Source: Pseudoalteromonas sp. MSK9-3 (GTDB lineage Bacteria; Pseudomonadota; Gammaproteobacteria; Enterobacterales; Alteromonadaceae). From it: 64,000 bases of DNA. The translations under genes were made by a program, and so were the position numbers. The notes under the pieces were generated by a model. It saw only the letters and a program-made list of their open reading frames with translations, ran no database searches and was not told where the DNA came from. The stretch lies in the NCBI RefSeq assembly GCF_003590335.1, contig NZ_MIET01000071.1, positions 88,042 through 152,041 of the forward strand. Direction: 5' to 3'. Positions 52,696 to 61,434 of this stretch are shown here, piece by piece. Positions within the stretch are counted from its first letter, which is position 1. Every line of letters begins with the position of its first letter.

Positions 52696-52971
52696 ATGAA
52701 TAAAACAGACCTCATTGCACAAATGGCACAGCGCAGTGAATTAACAAAAAAAACGTCACAAGCAGCCTTAAATACCATTTTAACGACAATTACTAAGCGC
52801 CTATCTGAAGGCGATCAGGTTCCTTTATCGGGTTTTGGGACTTTTGCTTTGAGTTATCATCCAGCAAGAGCGGGTAGAAACCCACAAACAGGCGAGGAAA
52901 TCATGATAGAGGGGGTAAATAAAGTACAATTTAAACCTGCTAAGGCACTTAAAAGTACCTTAGCAGAATAA
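52696..52971 (+). CDS. HU-family DNA-binding protein
   Basis: 91 residues from the ATG at 52696, which follows GAGAAGAGA and starts the normal HU N-terminus MNKTDLIAQMAQRSELTKKTSQAAL. The DNA-binding arm GFGTFALSYHPARAGRNPQTGEEIMI is intact. It bends and compacts DNA non-specifically. It differs from the usual hupA/hupB sequences, so it may be a third HU-like paralogue. It converges on trpA with only 7 bases between the stops. Confidence 0.93.
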   Translation: MNKTDLIAQMAQRSELTKKTSQAALNTILTTITKRLSEGDQVPLSGFGTFALSYHPARAGRNPQTGEEIMIEGVNKVQFKPAKALKSTLAE

Positions 52972-52978
52972 GCTGGGG

Positions 52979-53785
52979 TTACCTTTGTGTCGCGGCTTTC
53001 ATTGTTATGACAAATGCTTTTAAGTCGCTAAGCATTTGTGGCGAATTATCTAGATTTTTCTCGATAATTTTAACAACAGCCGAACCCGAAATGGCACCCG
53101 CTGCACCAGAGTCTAAAGCGGCTTTAACATGTTCAGGAGTCGATATCCCAAAGCCGAGTAGTGCTGGTGCTGCATGATACTCTTTTAGCTGCGCAATAAT
53201 CGAGTCTGCTGGCATTTGTACAGTGGACTCTGTACCGGTTACGCCAGCGCGAGATAACAGGTAAGTGTAACCTCGGCCATAGCTTGCACAGGTGCGGAGG
53301 GTGTCGTCATTAGCATTCGGCGTAGCGATGAAAATAGGTTCTATCTTCGCTTGTTGCGCTGCTTGACGAAACATTTTTGATTCATGTAGGGGCACATCTG
53401 CGACTAAAATAGAGTCAACACCGGCATCATGAGCTTGTTGGTAAAACTCATTGATCCCGCGTGCAAAAATTAAGTTTGAGTACAAAAGTAAACCAATGGG
53501 GATATCTTGATTATATTCCCTCACTTGTTTGATAATTTCAAAACAATCTTCGGTATTCACATTTTCATCAAGGGCGCGAATATTGGCTGACTGTATCACC
53601 GGGCCATCAGCAATAGGGTCTGAAAAGGGGATCCCCAATTCCAGTGCATCAGCGCCGCCATCAATTAAACTTTTGATGATCTCAAAGCTTAATGATTTAT
53701 TAGGATCGCCAATTGTAACAAAAGGTACAAATGCCCCTTGATTTTGGCTAGCTAATTGGTCGAATGTGTGTGCATAACGGCTCAT
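52979..53785 (-). CDS. trpA: tryptophan synthase alpha subunit
   Basis: 268 residues. It cleaves indole-3-glycerol phosphate to indole and glyceraldehyde-3-phosphate. Catalytic Glu and Asp lie in ALELGIPFSDPIADGP. The phosphate site GFGISTPEH and the mobile loop (YLLSRAGVTG) are intact. It is the last gene of the trp operon, with the start codon adjoining the trpB stop (the two share one base). Confidence 0.97.
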   Translation of the reverse strand: MSRYAHTFDQLASQNQGAFVPFVTIGDPNKSLSFEIIKSLIDGGADALELGIPFSDPIADGPVIQSANIRALDENVNTEDCFEIIKQVREYNQDIPIGLLLYSNLIFARGINEFYQQAHDAGVDSILVADVPLHESKMFRQAAQQAKIEPIFIATPNANDDTLRTCASYGRGYTYLLSRAGVTGTESTVQMPADSIIAQLKEYHAAPALLGFGISTPEHVKAALDSGAAGAISGSAVVKIIEKNLDNSPQMLSDLKAFVITMKAATQR

Positions 53786-54969
53786 TATAGTGCTCCTTGC
53801 TCATTTAATACTTGGTGTACATGGGCGAGATCTTTATCTCCACGACCACTAAGGTTAACGACGATGATGGTCTCTTGTGTTTGACTTTCAGCGTACTTTA
53901 ATCCGTAGGCTAATGCGTGGCTCGACTCTAATGCCGGAATGATCCCTTCATGCTTAGCCAAAGACTGAAAGGCATCGAGTGCTTCGGTGTCAGTGATCCC
54001 TACATATTGAGCGCGGCCGGTCTCATGTAAAAACGCGTGCTGAGGGCCAACGGCAGGATAATCAAGCCCCGCTGAGACAGAGTACGATTCTTCTATTTGA
54101 CCATCACTATTTTGCATGATGTAGGTGTACGCGCCATGTAAGATCCCCTTTGTGCCTTTACACAAAGCAGCGCCGTGTTCGTCAGTTTCTAATCCCTTAC
54201 CCGCAGGCTCGACACCAATCAACTTAACACTTGGCTCGTCGATAAAGTCGCTGAACATACCAATGGCATTTGAACCACCACCGACACACGCAATAACCGC
54301 GTCAGGTAATCGGCCTTCATTTTCGAGTACTTGTTGTTTCGCTTCTTCGCCAATCATCTTTTGAAATTCACGAACGACGGTTGGGAACGGGTGTGGGCCA
54401 GCAGCTGTGCCTAACAAGTAGTGGGCTGTTTGATAGTTTGCCGACCAATCACGCATCGCTTCATTTACCGCATCTTTTAAAGTACCAGAACCCGCAGTGA
54501 CAGGGATGACTTCAGCACCCATTAATTTCATCCTAAACACATTAGGTTGCTGTCTTTCTATGTCTTTGGCCCCCATATAGACGCGACATTTTAAATCTAG
54601 TAATGCGCAGGCTAATGCGGTTGCAACACCATGCTGACCCGCGCCAGTTTCAGCGATCACTTCTTTTTTGCCCATGCGTTTAGTGAGTAGCGCTTGTCCT
54701 AACACTTGGTTTGTTTTGTGTGCGCCGCCATGCAATAAATCTTCACGTTTCAAGTATAATTTTACTTTTGGGTTTTTAACTAAGTTACGTGTCAATGTAA
54801 GTGGTGTAGGGCGTCCAGCATACTCATTAAGTAATTGCTGAAATTCTTGTAAAAAACCGGCGTCTTTTTGTGCTTTATTAAATTCCTGTTCTAACTGCTT
54901 AAGTGCAGGAACAAGCAACTCTGGGACATACATGCCGCCAAAATCGCCAAAATAGGCTGCGTTATTCAT
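53785..54969 (-). CDS. trpB: tryptophan synthase beta subunit
   Basis: 394 residues from the ATG at 54969; a GTG two codons upstream lies inside the Shine-Dalgarno GAGGTGAG, so it is not used here. The PLP lysine is in HGGAHKTNQVLGQ, the glycine-rich phosphate cradle is GGGSNAIGMF and the catalytic Glu is in AETGAGQHG. It joins indole and serine to give tryptophan. It starts 8 bases after the trpCF stop. Confidence 0.97.
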   Translation of the reverse strand: MNNAAYFGDFGGMYVPELLVPALKQLEQEFNKAQKDAGFLQEFQQLLNEYAGRPTPLTLTRNLVKNPKVKLYLKREDLLHGGAHKTNQVLGQALLTKRMGKKEVIAETGAGQHGVATALACALLDLKCRVYMGAKDIERQQPNVFRMKLMGAEVIPVTAGSGTLKDAVNEAMRDWSANYQTAHYLLGTAAGPHPFPTVVREFQKMIGEEAKQQVLENEGRLPDAVIACVGGGSNAIGMFSDFIDEPSVKLIGVEPAGKGLETDEHGAALCKGTKGILHGAYTYIMQNSDGQIEESYSVSAGLDYPAVGPQHAFLHETGRAQYVGITDTEALDAFQSLAKHEGIIPALESSHALAYGLKYAESQTQETIIVVNLSGRGDKDLAHVHQVLNEQGAL

Positions 54970-54976
54970 TCTCACC

Positions 54977-56344
54977 TCAGTAATTTCTAATGTTAGTAAA
55001 AGCGTCTTTTAATTTGTTTTGACACTTTTTGCCGGGGCTTAATTCTACCCCTGAATTTAAATCCAGACCTTGCGCTCCAAATTGGGCTGCAGATCTGACA
55101 TTGTCTGGTGTTAAACCTCCAGCTAGCATGAAGTTATTTACATCATGGGCCTTCAATAGTTGCCAATCAAACTGTTCACCGGTACCACCAAAGCCTTTGG
55201 CAGATTTAGTGTCATAAAGGAGTTTGTCTACCCCATCAATAGGCTTTGGCAAACTGGTCTCTACGCCTTGGGCTTTCCAGATCTGACAGGTTACAGGTAA
55301 TCCATTACGTAAACGGTTAATGTATTGTGTGTCTTCTGAACCATGCAGTTGCACGGCACTTAATTTAAGCGTTTGGGCGTAGTCAATCACCATAGAACTT
55401 TCAGCATCAACGAATACGCCGACATATCGCAAAGGTGCGCTTTCTACAACGGCTTTAGCGCAGTCTAAGTCTACATAACGCGGCGACTTAGGGTGAAAAA
55501 TCAGTCCTCCGTAGACTGCGCCCGCTTGATAAGCGGCCATTGCATCTTGTGTTCGGGTTAAGCCGCATACCTTATTTTCACCTAAAATAAGTTTTCGGCA
55601 TGCTTCATCTAAATTTTGTTCGCTCATAATTGAGCTTCCAACTAAAAAACCATCACATAAAGGGGCTAAACGTTTAACATCTTGATGGGTATAAATACCA
55701 GATTCAGAAATAACCACTTTATCGTTAGGAATAAGCTTGCGCAGCTTTTCTGTGGTAGCCAAATCTGTACTTAAATCTCTTAAGTTACGGTTGTTTATTC
55801 CGATGATTTTCGCATCTAATTCGAGTGCGCGAACGACCTCTTCTTCATTACTAACTTCTGTAAGTACAGCCATGTTGAGCTCTGCGGCTAGCTCTGCTAA
55901 AGCTTTATACTGTGTGTTGTCTAGGACTGAAAGCATGAGTAATATTGCATCACCTCCATTAAGACGCGCAAGGTATACTTGATATTCATCAATGAAGAAA
56001 TCTTTGCAGATCAGCGGCTGTTCAACTTTACCACGCACATAAGCAAGGTAATCATAGGACCCTTGAAAATACTTTTCGTCAGTCAAGACACTAATACAGC
56101 TTGCATACCGTTTATATACGTCAGTAATTTCATCGAGATCAAATTTATCGCGGATCAGGCCTTTGGACGGAGAGGCTTTTTTGCACTCTAAAATGAATTG
56201 AGTGCCTGTATTGGCAAGGGCAGCATAAAAATCACGCTTTGAAGGTTCAACGTTATTCACAAATTCGGTTAACGGTAATTCAATCTTACGCTGAGCCAGT
56301 TCAATTCGTTTATCGTCAACAATTCTTTCTAGTACATTAGCCAT
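54977..56344 (-). CDS. trpC: bifunctional indole-3-glycerol-phosphate synthase / phosphoribosylanthranilate isomerase
   Basis: 455 residues, a TrpC-TrpF fusion as in E. coli. The N-terminal IGPS barrel carries the catalytic ECKKASPSKG and ESGIYTHQDV. The C-terminal PRAI barrel begins near KVCGLTRTQDAMAAYQAGA and has the phosphate site LAGGLTPDNV. It carries out two consecutive steps of tryptophan synthesis. Its start overlaps the trpD stop by 8 bases. Confidence 0.97.
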   Translation of the reverse strand: MANVLERIVDDKRIELAQRKIELPLTEFVNNVEPSKRDFYAALANTGTQFILECKKASPSKGLIRDKFDLDEITDVYKRYASCISVLTDEKYFQGSYDYLAYVRGKVEQPLICKDFFIDEYQVYLARLNGGDAILLMLSVLDNTQYKALAELAAELNMAVLTEVSNEEEVVRALELDAKIIGINNRNLRDLSTDLATTEKLRKLIPNDKVVISESGIYTHQDVKRLAPLCDGFLVGSSIMSEQNLDEACRKLILGENKVCGLTRTQDAMAAYQAGAVYGGLIFHPKSPRYVDLDCAKAVVESAPLRYVGVFVDAESSMVIDYAQTLKLSAVQLHGSEDTQYINRLRNGLPVTCQIWKAQGVETSLPKPIDGVDKLLYDTKSAKGFGGTGEQFDWQLLKAHDVNNFMLAGGLTPDNVRSAAQFGAQGLDLNSGVELSPGKKCQNKLKDAFTNIRNY

Positions 56345-57341
56345 TACTCACCTCCACAATCTCGGCCAGTTTGGTCATAGCGACACCTGAGCGTATTACT
56401 GTCAGTACATGGTCGGTTGCTTCTGTTAGAGTACTTGCCTGGTCATTAAGCACTAGCAATGCTGCAACATTTGCGGCAATTGCGGCATTGTGTGCATCAG
56501 GACCTTCCCCTTTTAAGAGGGCAATACTGGCTTTAGCATTGTATTCAGGGGTATCTCCTGCGATTTGTGCAAGTGAATAGTTCCCAAGGCCAAAATCTTG
56601 TGGCGACAATGTATACTGGGTAATTTTACCATGATTGAGTTCAGTCACTTCAGTGGTACCGTGTAAGGCTATTTCATCGGTCCCGCTACCATGTACTATC
56701 ATAGCTCGCTTGGTGCCTAGTGTTTTGAGTGTTTCAGCCATAGGTCGGCATAGCGCAGGATCATAAACCCCTAACAGCTGTGCTTGCGGCGCAGCAGGGT
56801 TAGCTAATGGGCCAAGAATATTGAATATGGTGCGTGTTTTAAGTGCGCCGCGCACAGGCATAGCATGTTTAACACCTTGGTGATACTGCGGTGCAAATAA
56901 AAATGTAAACCCAGTGTTTTCTAAACATGTACTTGCTTGCGCTGGACTCATTTCGAGGTTTATGCCTAAGGTTCTCAGTAAATCAGCAGAGCCAGACTTA
57001 CTTGAAACACTGCGATTTCCATGTTTAACCATATTGATGCCACAAGCGGCTGCAACAATTGCAGCCGTTGTGCTGACGTTAATGGTATTAGCCCCATCAC
57101 CGCCGGTACCACAGCTATCAGAGCAGCTTAAGCCTTTGCTATCAAAAGGGACCGCATTATTGCGCATGGACTGGGCCGCGCCTGCTATTTCGTCAACGCT
57201 TTCACCTTTTAGCTTTAATGCGATAAGTGCAGCACTGAGCTCTATATCAGTCATATTGCCTAACATGATCTGATCGAATAATTCTTGTGCTTGAGTAAAA
57301 CTCAAAGACTGTTTATCAAATAACTTTTTTAAACTATCCAT
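56337..57341 (-). CDS. trpD: anthranilate phosphoribosyltransferase
   Basis: 334 residues, without a fused glutaminase (TrpG is separate). The PRPP-binding CGTGGDGANTINVST and KHGNRSVSSKSGSADLL signatures are intact. It transfers phosphoribose to anthranilate. Eight bases separate it from trpG. Confidence 0.97.
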   Translation of the reverse strand: MDSLKKLFDKQSLSFTQAQELFDQIMLGNMTDIELSAALIALKLKGESVDEIAGAAQSMRNNAVPFDSKGLSCSDSCGTGGDGANTINVSTTAAIVAAACGINMVKHGNRSVSSKSGSADLLRTLGINLEMSPAQASTCLENTGFTFLFAPQYHQGVKHAMPVRGALKTRTIFNILGPLANPAAPQAQLLGVYDPALCRPMAETLKTLGTKRAMIVHGSGTDEIALHGTTEVTELNHGKITQYTLSPQDFGLGNYSLAQIAGDTPEYNAKASIALLKGEGPDAHNAAIAANVAALLVLNDQASTLTEATDHVLTVIRSGVAMTKLAEIVEVSNG

Positions 57342-57349
57342 GTTGACTC

Positions 57350-57937
57350 CTAACGTGTCAGATAGTCGATGGTTTGCTTAAGTAACTGAGCACCATCAGG
57401 GGTTAATATAGATTCTGGATGAAATTGATAGCCAATGACTTTATCTTGTGGGTGATAAATCGCCATAGGGATAGTGTCAAACTGCGCAATAACTTGTAGT
57501 GAATCAGGAACGACCGTTGCCATCAGTGAGTGATAGCGGGCGACAGGGAATTGCTTCCCAAGACCATCGAATACAGGATGCTCATCAGCGGTGATGGTTG
57601 ACGACTTACCATGCACGGTTTCTCCTGCATGACCAATTGTGCCGCCATAACTTTGTGTTAAGGCTTGTTGGCCTAAGCATATTCCTAGCATAGGGAATTT
57701 ACCTTTACACAGTTCGATAAGTTCAAGTAAACATCCTGCATGACTAGGGTTGCCCGGACCAGGTGATAAAACAAGCATAACAGGCTGTGTTTCTTTACTC
57801 ATTTCTGAAAATATTCTTTCAGCGCTAATATTGTTACGATAAATAACCAACTCAGTGCCGAGCAGTGAGAGTTCATCTACCAAGTTGTAGCTAAATGAGT
57901 CAAAGTTATCTAAAAAGTAGACTTTAATGTTACGCAT
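57350..57937 (-). CDS. trpG: anthranilate synthase glutamine amidotransferase component
   Basis: 195 residues, a class I glutaminase. The nucleophile is in GICLGQQAL, the oxyanion site is in LSPGPGNPS and the His-Glu pair is in GYQFHPESIL. It feeds ammonia to TrpE. It overlaps trpE by 8 bases. The frame opens at 57937 and the protein starts MRNIKVYFLDNFDSFSYNL. Confidence 0.96.
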   Translation of the reverse strand: MRNIKVYFLDNFDSFSYNLVDELSLLGTELVIYRNNISAERIFSEMSKETQPVMLVLSPGPGNPSHAGCLLELIELCKGKFPMLGICLGQQALTQSYGGTIGHAGETVHGKSSTITADEHPVFDGLGKQFPVARYHSLMATVVPDSLQVIAQFDTIPMAIYHPQDKVIGYQFHPESILTPDGAQLLKQTIDYLTR

Positions 57938-59507
57938 GCTTACCTCCTTGATAGGTTGACTGTACAGCTCTTATAACGGCTTGGGCTTTCGCTCTGGTTT
58001 CATCTGCTTCAGCTTGTGGCACTGAATCGTATACAACGCCCGCACCAGCTTGCACATGCGCTAGCCCATTTTTTACAAATGCAGAGCGAATAACAATACA
58101 GGTATCCATGGTGCCATCACCGGTCAGGTAACCCACAGCGCCGCCATAACTCCCTCTTCTAAATTTCTCTGTTTGACGAACAAGCTCTGCAGCCTTCACT
58201 TTAGGCGCGCCGACCAAAGTGCCCATGTTCATACACGCTTGATACGCGTGTAATGCATCTAAATCTGGTTTTAATTGGCCAACAACGCGAGAGACTAAGT
58301 GCATTACTTGAGAATACCTATCTACTTTCAACAACTCTTTTGCGTGACGAGTTCCTGCAACACTGATACGTGCTACATCATTACGTGCTAAATCAACCAA
58401 CATTAAATGTTCTGCACGTTCCTTTTTGTCATCTCGTAATTCGAGTTCGATGCGGCTATCTAAGTCTGGATTGATTGTACCATCAGCAAATTTACCACGT
58501 TGACGCGTTCCTGCAATTGGATAAACTTCAACTTGATTACTTTGAACACAATATTTGAGCGCTGATTCGGGTGATGCACCGAATACGATGAAGTCCTGAT
58601 CTCGCATATAGAACATATACGGGCTAGGATTTTGAATTTTGAGCTGCTGGTATGCTGCCAGTGGTTGCTCACAGGGTAATGTAAATGCGCGTGATGGTAC
58701 GACTTGAAAAATATCACCATCAATAATGTTGTTCTTGAGTTTGCTGACTTGCTCACAGAATTTTTCATCATCGATATTTACGGTGACATGAGATTCGCCA
58801 GAGATTAATGTGGGAGTATAAGGTTTAGCGGCATCACATTGTTGGTTTAGTGTTTCTAGTTGCTTACCAATTTCAAAACAATTCGCGTGTACATCGGGTC
58901 CATTGAACACATTGCCAATTAACTCTGTGGTTTTTTCTTGATGATCAATTAATACCAGCGTTTCAGCCAGATAAAATACATAGTCTGGGCAAGTGTTTAT
59001 ATCGTTTGGTACGTCTGGTAGTTGCTCAAAGTTGGCAACCATATCATAGGCGAATACGCCGCCTAAAAACACTGAGAATGGCGTGTCTGAGTTACTTTTA
59101 ATTTTGTTAATGCAGGTTCTTAAAGCGCTAAATGCATTATCCGCTTTTAATTTACTGTATTCGTCTTGTTGAGCGTCACTGGTTTTATACTCCAGTGTGA
59201 GTACTGTATCGTGTAACCCTACATGGCAATTTTTTACCTGCGACGCCAAATGTGCCAGCAGTTGTTTACCGTTATTAGATAGTGCAGTTACAATTACTTG
59301 CCGGCCTTGACACTCGATACGTAAAGCAGCATCAACTAAAATAATACTCTTTACATTGTCTTTAGAATCGATTTCTGCAGACTCTAGCAGCAGCGAGTTA
59401 TTTTTATCGAGTGCAGCATAAAGAGATAGCGGGCTACTGATGTATTCTCGCCGCTGCCGTATGCTTGTCACCTCTCCAGGTGTTGTTGTTATATGACTAA
59501 AAATCAA
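57930..59507 (-). CDS. trpE: anthranilate synthase component I
   Basis: 525 residues. The chorismate-binding C-terminal domain has VYPIAGTRQRGK, DDKKERAEHLMLVDLARND, MGTLVGAPK and QAGAGVVYDSVP. The tryptophan feedback site is expected near LLESAEI. Translation appears to begin at a TTG (59505-59507) 7 bases after GGGGA, since the nearby ATG is out of frame and stops at once. The weak start may help keep expression tight. The gene follows two tandem attenuators. Confidence 0.95.
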   Translation of the reverse strand: MIFSHITTTPGEVTSIRQRREYISSPLSLYAALDKNNSLLLESAEIDSKDNVKSIILVDAALRIECQGRQVIVTALSNNGKQLLAHLASQVKNCHVGLHDTVLTLEYKTSDAQQDEYSKLKADNAFSALRTCINKIKSNSDTPFSVFLGGVFAYDMVANFEQLPDVPNDINTCPDYVFYLAETLVLIDHQEKTTELIGNVFNGPDVHANCFEIGKQLETLNQQCDAAKPYTPTLISGESHVTVNIDDEKFCEQVSKLKNNIIDGDIFQVVPSRAFTLPCEQPLAAYQQLKIQNPSPYMFYMRDQDFIVFGASPESALKYCVQSNQVEVYPIAGTRQRGKFADGTINPDLDSRIELELRDDKKERAEHLMLVDLARNDVARISVAGTRHAKELLKVDRYSQVMHLVSRVVGQLKPDLDALHAYQACMNMGTLVGAPKVKAAELVRQTEKFRRGSYGGAVGYLTGDGTMDTCIVIRSAFVKNGLAHVQAGAGVVYDSVPQAEADETRAKAQAVIRAVQSTYQGGKHA

Positions 59508-59525
59508 ACCTCATTCCCCTAAAAC

Positions 59526-59559
59526 AAAAAGCCCCGCTAGTAAACTTACTAAGCGGGGC
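59526..59559 (-). terminator. proximal trp attenuator terminator
   Basis: On the minus strand a stem GCCCCGCT / AGCGGGGC, extended by an inner AGTAA/TTACT pairing, is followed by TTTTTG, 18 bases before the trpE start. The 5' arm (59549-59560) can instead pair with CTTAGCGGGACG (59582-59593 region) that overlaps the leader stop codon. That gives mutually exclusive terminator and antiterminator, as in the classic trp attenuator. Confidence 0.9.
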
Positions 59560-59588
59560 GTTTAAATACGTATAACAATGCCGTCCCG

Positions 59589-59639
59589 CTAAGCCAGGCA
59601 CCACCACCAAGAATGTGTCATTGCATTGTTATTTAACAT
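59589..59639 (-). CDS. trpL: proximal trp leader peptide MLNNNAMTHSWWWCLA
   Basis: A 16-codon frame with three consecutive Trp codons (TGG TGG TGG). A good Shine-Dalgarno (GGAAG) lies 6 bases before the ATG at 59639. An internal in-frame ATG (59621) would give a 10-residue version. The leader can form a perfect 10-bp 1:2 stem (ATAACAATGC / GCATTGTTAT), and ribosome stalling on the Trp codons would free region 2 to pair with region 3 of the terminator. Confidence 0.9.
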   Translation of the reverse strand: MLNNNAMTHSWWWCLA

Positions 59640-59673
59640 GTGAACTTCCAATTTTTAACATTTATTTAGATAT

Positions 59674-59700
59674 AAAAAAACCCGCTTAATTTGCGGGTTT
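59674..59700 (-). terminator. distal (upstream) trp attenuator terminator
   Basis: On the minus strand AAACCCGC / GCGGGTTT forms a stem with a 7-base loop followed by a run of T. The 5' arm can alternatively pair with CGGGTGTTTC (one bulge) that lies between the leader stop and the terminator. This is a second, independent attenuator in front of the first. Confidence 0.9.
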
Positions 59701-59733
59701 CAACTTTCGCTAGATACAACGAAACACCCGAAT

Positions 59734-59778
59734 CTACGAGCGCCACCACCAATTTGTTGTTTTAGTTAATTTAAGCAT
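59734..59778 (-). CDS. trpL: distal trp leader peptide MLKLTKTTNWWWRS
   Basis: A 14-codon frame with three consecutive Trp codons followed by Arg-Ser-stop. The Shine-Dalgarno is weak (only GATTAACAC before the ATG). A 1:2 stem can form between CGCT-AGAT around the stop codon and ATCT-AGCG downstream. Its sequence is unlike the proximal leader peptide outside the Trp triplet, so the two attenuators are not a simple recent duplication. Confidence 0.85.
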   Translation of the reverse strand: MLKLTKTTNWWWRS

Positions 59779-59812
59779 GTGTTAATCATTAATATGTATC
59801 TTTAGTGCGTAC

Positions 59813-59842
59813 AGTAAACCCCACTAGGCGCAATTCTGTCAA
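59813..59842 (-). promoter_or_regulatory. candidate trp operon promoter
   Basis: On the minus strand a perfect -35 TTGACA (59837-59842) and a weaker -10 TTTACT (59813-59818) are 18 bases apart, placing initiation roughly 30 bases before the distal leader peptide. I looked for a TrpR operator (ACTAGT-type palindrome) overlapping it and found only a partial CTAGTG ... CACTA pair. Confidence 0.6.
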
Positions 59843-59954
59843 GGGCAAAATCGCGATAGTTATATAAAAATATAAAAAATATACAAAGTTCGTAGCCTTT
59901 AGGAGTGTTATACTTCATCCCTAATAAAAAGCTACCAGATATAAAAGAGTTAGT

Positions 59955-60803
59955 TTGATTAAATATGATTTACACAGCCATACCACCTTTTCTGATGGAC
60001 GTTTAACGGTTCCGCAGTTGCTAGAGCGAGCAACAGAAAAGGGCGTAGATGTATTGGCGATTACCGATCACGATACCACAGCCGCAATTCAGCCAGCTAA
60101 AGCGTATATAGAGCAAAATAACTTAGCTCTTGAGCTCATTCCTGGTGTTGAGATCTCAACACGATGGGAAAGCTTCGAAATACATATAGTCGGATTAGCA
60201 GTTGACCCAAGTGCTAAGCAGTTAAGTGAACTGCTTCTGTCTCAACAAGCGAAAAGAGAAGCGCGCGCTAAAGAAATTGGTGTTAGGTTAGCCAAACGCG
60301 GTTACGAGGGAGTTTATGAGCAGGCAAAAGAGCTTGCTGGCGATGCTGAGATCACCCGAGCTCACTTTGCTGCCGCGTTGGTTGAACGTGGAGTTGCAAA
60401 GAATATTCAGGGGGTGTTTAAAAAGTTTTTAGCACGCAATAAAACAGGATATGTGCCAAGCTCATGGTGTGATATGGCAACGGCTATTAATGCAATCAAA
60501 GCAGCGGGTGGCATAAGTGTTGTTGCGCATCCCGCTCGATATCAAATGTCGAACAAGTGGCTACGTAAGTTGTTGCAAGAGTTTGCAGAGATAGGCGGGC
60601 AAGGTATGGAAGTCGCCCAACCCCAACAAGCGCCGAGCGAACGTCAGTTTTTAGGGCAACTAAGTCGAGAGTTTGGGCTACTAGCCAGCCAAGGCTCAGA
60701 TTTCCATTACCCGATGCCTTGGCTAGAACTGGGGAAAAACCTATACTTACCAAAAGATTGCCAAGGTGTTTGGCAGTTTTGGGAAGAAAACGAGGAATGT
60801 TAA
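59955..60803 (+). CDS. rnm: PHP-domain 5'-3' exoribonuclease / 3',5'-nucleotide phosphatase (RNase AM)
   Basis: 282 residues of the TrpH/YciV family. Metal-binding motifs of the PHP domain are present: YDLHSHTTFSDG, ITDHDTT, PGVEISTRW, VVAHPARY and GSDFHYP. The E. coli homologue trims 5' ends of 5S and other RNAs and dephosphorylates 3',5'-bisphosphates. Translation seems to start at TTG 59955. It is divergent from the trp operon, as in E. coli, and lies 1 base before the yciO-like gene. Confidence 0.93.
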   Translation: MIKYDLHSHTTFSDGRLTVPQLLERATEKGVDVLAITDHDTTAAIQPAKAYIEQNNLALELIPGVEISTRWESFEIHIVGLAVDPSAKQLSELLLSQQAKREARAKEIGVRLAKRGYEGVYEQAKELAGDAEITRAHFAAALVERGVAKNIQGVFKKFLARNKTGYVPSSWCDMATAINAIKAAGGISVVAHPARYQMSNKWLRKLLQEFAEIGGQGMEVAQPQQAPSERQFLGQLSREFGLLASQGSDFHYPMPWLELGKNLYLPKDCQGVWQFWEENEEC

Positions 60804-60804
60804 T

Positions 60805-61425
60805 ATGAGCCAATTTTTTCATGTTCACCCAGATAACCCGCAGGCACGGCTAATTAAGCAAGCGGCTGATATTATAAAACAAGGCGGCGTTGTTGTTTAC
60901 CCAACTGATTCTGGTTATGCCATAGGGTGCGGTATTGGTAATAAGCAAGCTAAAGAACGTATTGAGCGGATAAGAGGCATTGAAAAACATCATAACTTCA
61001 CTTTAATGTGCAGAGATTTATCAGAGCTTGCTACGTATGCGCGAGTAGATAACCAAATGTTCAGGCTTATAAAAAATAACACTCCTGGGCCCTATACGTT
61101 TATTTTTAAAGGCACCAAAGAAGTGCCTAAACGGTTATTAAATGACAAGAAAAAGACCATTGGTATTCGGGTAACCGATCATCCTATTACCAGTGCTTTG
61201 TTGACTGAATTGGGTGAACCAATGATGTCGTGTTCTTTAATTTTACCTGGTGAGCAGTTTACCGAATCAGACCCTGATGAAATTAGACTCAGAATTGAAA
61301 AACTGGTGGACTTAATTATTCACGGCGGTTATTTAATAGAACAAGCGACGACAGTCATAGACTTGTCTGAAGATGAAGTTGATATTTTACGTGTTGGGTG
61401 TGGCGACACCGCAGCGTTTACCTGA
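60805..61425 (+). CDS. yciO: YciO-type member of the YrdC/Sua5 family
   Basis: 206 residues from the ATG at 60805; the longer frame back to 60766 overlaps the rnm end. GGVVVYPTDSGYAIGCGIGNKQAKERIERIRG and HNFTLMCRDLSELATYARV match the YrdC/Sua5 fold that makes threonylcarbamoyl-AMP in tRNA modification. YciO itself is a paralogue whose role is less certain. Gene order rnm-yciO matches E. coli. Confidence 0.92.
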   Translation: MSQFFHVHPDNPQARLIKQAADIIKQGGVVVYPTDSGYAIGCGIGNKQAKERIERIRGIEKHHNFTLMCRDLSELATYARVDNQMFRLIKNNTPGPYTFIFKGTKEVPKRLLNDKKKTIGIRVTDHPITSALLTELGEPMMSCSLILPGEQFTESDPDEIRLRIEKLVDLIIHGGYLIEQATTVIDLSEDEVDILRVGCGDTAAFT

Positions 61426-61434
61426 TGCTAATTA

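Noticed and set aside
59780..59850. TrpR operator over the trp promoter
   Set aside because: Only a partial CTAGTG/CACTA pair with wide spacing is seen; it does not match the TrpR palindrome well enough to report.
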